This document shows, piece after piece, positions 6,046-9,182 of a DNA stretch of 9,182 nucleotides (position 1 is its first letter; each line of letters opens with the position of its first letter). This stretch comes from JAJBWD01 sp041670885 (GTDB lineage: Bacteria; Bacillota; Clostridia; Clostridiales; Clostridiaceae), in assembly GCA_041670885.1 (NCBI GenBank), contig JBAXYJ010000111.1, forward strand, positions 1 through 9,182. Direction: 5' to 3'. The notes under the pieces were generated by a model. The model did not search any database, was not told the origin of the DNA, and was given only the letters and a program-made list of their open reading frames with translations. The translations under genes and the position numbers were made by a program.

Positions 6046-7189
6046 ATAATACCTCTACATCTCTCTTTGATGGGAAAACAGGATTAGTAACCATACAGGG
6101 GTCATTTAATGCATTACCGGCAAGTATGGAAATATCCTGTGATGTTATACCATGGCATTTAATTTTAGCTGGAATATTTGCACCCTCTCTGAGAAAACGC
6201 AGCTTTTCAATAAGAATTTCTAAAACCTCGGCATCACTGCTTGTTAAGGTGTTTAGGTCCATAGCAGAAGCAATCTGCCTAAATCTGCTGGGTGAATATT
6301 TGTAATTAAAAGCCACTACATGTTCCAATAAGATTGCATTACATTCCCCATGAGGTAAATCGTATCTGCCTCCCAGACTGTGAGCCATTGCGTGTACTAA
6401 CCCCAGGCTGGCATTTGAAAAGGCCATACCAGCATGAAGACTTCCTAACATCAATTTACTAAGCATGTTTATATCATCCAGGTTTGAGAGTGCAGGGATC
6501 ATATAAGATGCAAGGAGGCGAATGGCTTCAATAGCATGTACATCAGAAATAGCTGATTGGGCATTTGAAACATATGCCTCAATGGCATGAGTCAGCGCAT
6601 CCATAGCTGTGCAGGCAGCAAGATGTGGACTCATTGTTGACAATGTCCAAGGATCAATCAGTGCAATATCCGGTACAACAGTTTTACTTATTATAGCTAT
6701 CTTTGCATTTCTTTTAGTATTTAATAGAATTGCAAACTGTGAAATATCTGCAGAGGAACCTGCGGTTGTTGGAATACAAATAAGCGGCGGCCCGGGGGTC
6801 GTTACCATATCTACACCCTCATAATCAAGAATATTTCCTGAGTTTGTAGATAGAATACCTATACCCTTTGCACAGTCCATTGGGCTGCCTCCGCCAACAG
6901 CAAGTATAAAATTACAATTTTCAGAATTGAAAACCTTTACACCTGCCATAACCTGATAATCACGAGGATTAGGACTAATATCACTAAAAACGACATATTT
7001 TATATTATAAGAATCCAGTTCGCTTAGAATTTCATCTAACCAACCTGCTTCTATTATTCCGGGATCTGTTACTACAAGTGCTTTTCGAGCACCTAGATTC
7101 TTAGCACACTTTCCTACCAGAAGCCTTGCATCTAATCCATATACAAATTCAGGAACAACAAATTTCCTTAATTCCAACTCATCATACAT
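6029..7189 (-). CDS. ercA: ErcA-like regulatory protein (iron-type alcohol dehydrogenase fold)
   Basis: This 386-residue protein is the usual length for group III (iron-type) alcohol dehydrogenases. The NAD-binding half has AVGGGSPMDCAKGIGIL with GGGS at 99-102. The metal ligands of the fold are all present: D197 and H201 in MDALTHAIEAYVS, H266 in GLVHAMAHSLGG, and H280 in DLPHGECNAILLEH. The start LELRKFVVPEFVYGLDAR, and PTTAGSSADISQFAIL where enzymes have PTTAGTGSE, match the ErcA subfamily. ErcA takes part in control of ethanol-oxidation genes in Pseudomonas alongside sensor kinases. Here the partner is a c-di-GMP enzyme encoded by an overlapping gene. Whether it retains dehydrogenase activity cannot be told, since all metal ligands remain. 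The start follows a G8 run used as ribosome site. An ordinary alcohol dehydrogenase is the alternative. Confidence 0.8.
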   Translation of the reverse strand: MYDELELRKFVVPEFVYGLDARLLVGKCAKNLGARKALVVTDPGIIEAGWLDEILSELDSYNIKYVVFSDISPNPRDYQVMAGVKVFNSENCNFILAVGGGSPMDCAKGIGILSTNSGNILDYEGVDMVTTPGPPLICIPTTAGSSADISQFAILLNTKRNAKIAIISKTVVPDIALIDPWTLSTMSPHLAACTAMDALTHAIEAYVSNAQSAISDVHAIEAIRLLASYMIPALSNLDDINMLSKLMLGSLHAGMAFSNASLGLVHAMAHSLGGRYDLPHGECNAILLEHVVAFNYKYSPSRFRQIASAMDLNTLTSSDAEVLEILIEKLRFLREGANIPAKIKCHGITSQDISILAGNALNDPCMVTNPVFPSKRDVEVLYEKII

Positions 7190-7194
7190 ATTTA

Positions 7195-7202
7195 CCCCCC
7201 CC
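7195..7202 (-). promoter_or_regulatory. G8 tract serving as ribosome binding site of the ErcA-like gene
   Basis: On the minus strand the sequence reads TTA, eight G residues, TAAAT, then ATG. The G run is the only possible Shine-Dalgarno sequence. Such homopolymers can change length by slippage, which would alter the pairing or spacing of the site. Confidence 0.5.
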
Positions 7203-7232
7203 TAATTGTAAAATTTTTTAAGCTAGAATATG

Positions 7233-7261
7233 AATAAAAACATATAAAAAAGTTTAGACAA
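7233..7261 (-). promoter_or_regulatory. Possible promoter of the ErcA-like/GGDEF operon
   Basis: On the minus strand TTGTCT (7261-7256) and TTTATT (7238-7233) are spaced by 17 bp. Each matches the sigma-A consensus at four of six positions. The site is about 44 bp before the ATG. In such AT-rich sequence this is only a candidate. Confidence 0.3.
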
Positions 7262-7631
7262 AGAACTCTTTTCATAAGTATTTATTTTATTAACTATTTA
7301 CGTTAATTATATCTTTTATGATATATTATTACAATATAAGACACTATTTTCTCTATATTATTGTTTTCGTATTTTTCAGTAACTTTTTTATACTAGTGTT
7401 CAAAACATTGGTATCTACTTCCGGGTTTTTTTATTTTATCATTGGTACTAATGCTGATGTATTAGTTTTATATGGTTATTATTTAAGGAAATTGCATAAT
7501 AACCTTTTGGCTGATTTTTAAGCTTAAAAAGTTAATTTATCAATTATGTAATTTCCTCATTTATCTAAACCTGGGTTCTGTTTTAGAATAATGTTGAAAA
7601 TTTTATTCCGATTATATTACACAAGACATAT
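7262..7631. other. AT-rich stretch without a convincing gene
   Basis: A 67-codon open frame on the plus strand (7318-7521, starting MIYYYNIRHYFLY) has no ribosome site and a composition explained by AT-richness, so I do not call it a gene. It could be the decayed end of a membrane protein. The only clear structure is the hairpin at 7474-7508. A TTTCC-rich segment near 7549-7556 is complementary to the hairpin's loop region (ggaaatt), which would allow an alternative fold. I see nothing else here. Confidence 0.4.
7474..7508 (+). terminator. Terminator-like hairpin in the gene-poor stretch
   Basis: Perfect 9-bp arms, ggttattat (7474-7482) and ataataacc (7496-7504), with a 13-nt loop, are followed by TTTT and a further TTTTT a few bases on. 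It would end plus-strand transcription and shield the next gene. No known transcript starts upstream of it on this strand. Confidence 0.5.
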
Positions 7632-7662
7632 AATTGCTATATAATGGAATTGAATAGCAATT
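7629..7662 (+). promoter_or_regulatory. Promoter region with overlapping inverted repeat
   Basis: There are two TATAAT hexamers, at 7629-7634 and 7640-7645. Candidate -35 boxes (TTCCGA at 7606-7611 for the first, TTACAC at 7617-7622 for the second) are poor but spaced 17 bp. A 9-bp inverted repeat, aattgctat (7632-7640) and atagcaatt (7654-7662), overlaps both hexamers and is placed where a repressor would bind. The site lies 29 bp before the ATG at 7691. Confidence 0.5.
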
Positions 7663-7690
7663 GTAAATTATTAGAAATAGAGGTCGAGAT

Positions 7691-8401
7691 ATGATTAGAA
7701 TGAATAAGGACAATAAACAGCTGATTAAATACTTAGGAATTATATTCATAGCGGTATTGCTTATATACAGGCTTCCTCATGATTCATATTCCACAATGCA
7801 ATATATAATAAAACCAATAAGATATGGAAACACCGTATTTTATTTTTCAGGTATGGTTCCGCTCATACTATTCATTATTGGTATAAGAGGTATTTTATAT
7901 TTAGAAAAGTTTAAAGATAAAAATAAAATATTTATGTTTTTATTTATAATATTAATTTTAATACCAGTAATGAAATGGTCCTTAAGTTTTACCAGGTCAA
8001 ATTATCATTGGATAATGAGAGATGGATTAAACTCTGTAGATATAACAGACTCGAATATTGGTTTAGGTAATAATGGTACAGATGATACTTTGACCATAGA
8101 TTTCAACTTCAAAATAATTGATTACAGCAGAAGCGGAAATAAAGTTAAAATCAGAGTATATTTACCAAAAACTCTTAGTAATTTTACCGGAAAAGAGGTT
8201 TATGAGTTTGAAAACACTTATAGAACCTATGGCAGCCGCAGACCGCTTAATATAAGTGAACAAATAATTGTTAAGACAGATAATAACAATAATGCGGAAG
8301 ATCAGTTATTTAAAGCTAATTGGTTCTGGGAGGATTATCAGTATGAAATATTTAATGAAAATGATGCTGTTAGAATTAAAGAACATGGACTAACTGATTA
8401 A
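7691..8401 (+). CDS. Unrecognised membrane protein with C-terminal soluble domain
   Basis: ATG 7691 follows GAGGTCGAGAT at good spacing. ATG 7700 is a less likely alternative. The 236-residue product has three hydrophobic segments near residues 12-28, 48-70 and 79-98, then about 135 polar residues rich in beta-type alternation (DDTLTIDFNFKIIDY, KVKIRVYLPKT, REPL-like turns around GSRRPLNIS). Three helices with a short basic N-terminus would place the C-terminal domain outside the cell. The domain was not recognised. It is followed 15 bp later by a 29-codon ORF and then a terminator, so the two probably form one short transcript. Confidence 0.75.
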   Translation: MIRMNKDNKQLIKYLGIIFIAVLLIYRLPHDSYSTMQYIIKPIRYGNTVFYFSGMVPLILFIIGIRGILYLEKFKDKNKIFMFLFIILILIPVMKWSLSFTRSNYHWIMRDGLNSVDITDSNIGLGNNGTDDTLTIDFNFKIIDYSRSGNKVKIRVYLPKTLSNFTGKEVYEFENTYRTYGSRRPLNISEQIIVKTDNNNNAEDQLFKANWFWEDYQYEIFNENDAVRIKEHGLTD

Positions 8402-8416
8402 ATAGAGGGAATAACA

Positions 8417-8506
8417 TTGAAAATAATAAAGCAGCTAATTGAGTATTCTCACTTAATGATTCGCTTAGCTATTACTTTAAAGAAATATTCAATTAATAGA
8501 AATTAA
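8417..8506 (+). CDS. 29-codon ORF, basic amphipathic peptide
   Basis: A TTG start lies 7 bp behind GAGGG (8405-8409), directly after the preceding stop codon, and the ORF ends at TAA 8504-8506 on the edge of the terminator. The peptide (MKIIKQLIEYSHLMIRLAIT, then LKKYSINRN) has regularly spaced hydrophobic and basic residues and could form an amphipathic helix. Position and ribosome site support translation, but nothing in the sequence shows a function, and chance cannot be excluded at this length. Confidence 0.35.
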   Translation: MKIIKQLIEYSHLMIRLAITLKKYSINRN

Positions 8507-8546
8507 CCTGTATCTTATTTTATAACATTAAGATACAGGTTTTTTA
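8505..8546 (+). terminator. Strong intrinsic terminator
   Basis: A perfect 13-bp stem (aacctgtatctta at 8505-8517 with its complement at 8529-8541) has an 11-nt loop and runs into a T-tract (8540-8545). It ends the 7691-8506 transcription unit. Confidence 0.9.
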
Positions 8547-8620
8547 TGGGAAATAGAGGAAATTAGCATATTTTGTTGAATAATACAAATGAAATATTTT
8601 TGAAGGGTGGCAGCTCATTT

Positions 8621-9182
8621 ATGGGATTGGGAACAGAAACAATAGCAATATTTCTTGTTGCATTTATTGGAGTTATTATATTTAGTTTGGTAACTATTAT
8701 AAGTATGATGGTTAAGTATAAAAGCAAATCATACATCTGGTTTCTGGCGCAGGTTATTATGCTGATAGCAGCCTTCTTTATTTTTTTAGGGCTTATCATT
8801 ATAAATTCCAATACACCCAGGGAAAATTCTGTGGCTGTAGGAATAATGGGACTTCTATGGGCAGGCAGTATGCTGTGTATGCTTATAGGTATTTCCAGCT
8901 TGAGCAGGAAGATATATGAACAGCCTGTGAGAGAAAAGGAGGAATATAATCCGGGTTTCTTAAAGGGATTAGGAATGCTGGTATTTTATATTTTGGCATG
9001 CTCTTTTATACCTGAATTACTATCAATCATTGTCTCAAAGCTGATAGGTTTCTCACAGAATGACCCGTTAGTTTATGTTTTTACAACAATAGCTGAATTA
9101 GGTTTATTGGTCTTATGGATTAGAAGGAAGTATATCATCGATTTTAAAAGCATGGTTTCTATGAAAAATATTTCAGCTGTAC
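8621..9182 (+). CDS. Multi-pass membrane protein, possibly CPBP-type protease (3' end outside window)
   Basis: ATG 8621 follows AAGGGTGG at 10 bp. The frame is open back to 8567, and TTG 8573, 8576 or 8600 could add up to 16 residues (including NNTNEIFLKGGSSF), so the start is uncertain. The 187 residues seen include three hydrophobic segments near 7-27, 42-61 and 70-90, then a linker (RKIYEQPVREKEEYNPG). After that comes GFLKGLGMLVFYILACSFIPELL and DPLVYVFTTIAELGLLVLWI. This last part resembles the first two helices of CPBP (CAAX-protease-like) proteins, whose catalytic EExxxR motif would come later, beyond the edge. That call is tentative because no catalytic residue is in view. The gene starts a new unit after the terminator at 8505-8546. 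Confidence 0.6.
   Translation, partial: MGLGTETIAIFLVAFIGVIIFSLVTIISMMVKYKSKSYIWFLAQVIMLIAAFFIFLGLIIINSNTPRENSVAVGIMGLLWAGSMLCMLIGISSLSRKIYEQPVREKEEYNPGFLKGLGMLVFYILACSFIPELLSIIVSKLIGFSQNDPLVYVFTTIAELGLLVLWIRRKYIIDFKSMVSMKNISAV

Noticed and set aside
6609..6824. Plus-strand frame opposite the ErcA-like gene
   Set aside because: It is antisense to well-conserved dehydrogenase-fold sequence.
7318..7521. 67-codon plus-strand frame in the gene-poor stretch
   Set aside because: It has no ribosome site, its composition is driven by AT-richness, and its end overlaps a terminator-like hairpin.
8458..8472. Third copy of the palindromic repeat (tcgcttagcta)
   Set aside because: Only 11 bases match. 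The palindrome is not completed and the flanks differ, so chance is the better explanation.
8563..8811. 82-codon minus-strand frame near the right end
   Set aside because: It is a shadow of the plus-strand membrane protein, and its ATG lacks a ribosome site.
1..9182. CRISPR array, tRNA, rRNA or intact transposase
   Set aside because: No regularly spaced repeats, tRNA-like folds, rRNA segments or transposase frames were seen on either strand.

Overview
The window is AT-rich (roughly two-thirds A+T by eye). It has strong purine-rich Shine-Dalgarno sites, TTG and GTG starts, compact hairpin terminators and many small membrane proteins. Together with the protein families, this points to a Gram-positive anaerobe of the Clostridia, possibly a Ruminiclostridium-type genome. 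That assignment is an inference from style and families, not from a marker gene.

Left part (1-1580). The 3' part of a four-helix membrane protein of the DUF1048/DUF1129 type enters from the left edge and ends at a good hairpin terminator (585-634). A flavodoxin-domain protein (756-1286) follows on the minus strand. Upstream of it on the same strand is a tiny hydrophobic ORF (1440-1529) with an extended -10 promoter. It appears to be cut by a 41-bp palindromic repeat (1418-1458) whose second, longer copy lies at 4298-4406.

Middle part (1640-4410, plus strand). A 10+10 inverted repeat resembling a repressor operator precedes a dead ABC exporter. The first ~63 codons of the ATPase run directly into the last 24 codons of an ABC-2 permease, which records an internal deletion. 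Next come a small secreted/anchored PQQ-like protein, a 16-codon leader ORF and a five-helix membrane protein with a SpoIIM-like layout. Last is a BmrR-type MerR regulator with its own textbook promoter (19-bp spacer with a dyad). The structured repeat begins on the stop codon of the merR-type gene.

Right-centre (4471-7202, minus strand). This is the clearest functional unit: an ErcA-like protein (iron-type alcohol dehydrogenase fold, regulatory subfamily) overlaps by 17 bp a PAS-GGDEF-HD-GYP protein with intact diguanylate cyclase and c-di-GMP phosphodiesterase motifs. The likely reading is an alcohol/aldehyde- or redox-linked input to c-di-GMP signalling. A perfect 18-bp-stem hairpin lies just past the second gene.

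Right part (7203-9182). About 430 bp without a convincing gene, containing a terminator-like hairpin, is followed by a membrane protein with a C-terminal soluble domain (7691-8401), a 29-codon ORF (8417-8506) and a strong terminator (8505-8546). The last gene is a multi-pass membrane protein, possibly a CPBP-type intramembrane protease, cut by the right edge. No tRNA, rRNA, CRISPR array or intact transposase gene was seen.
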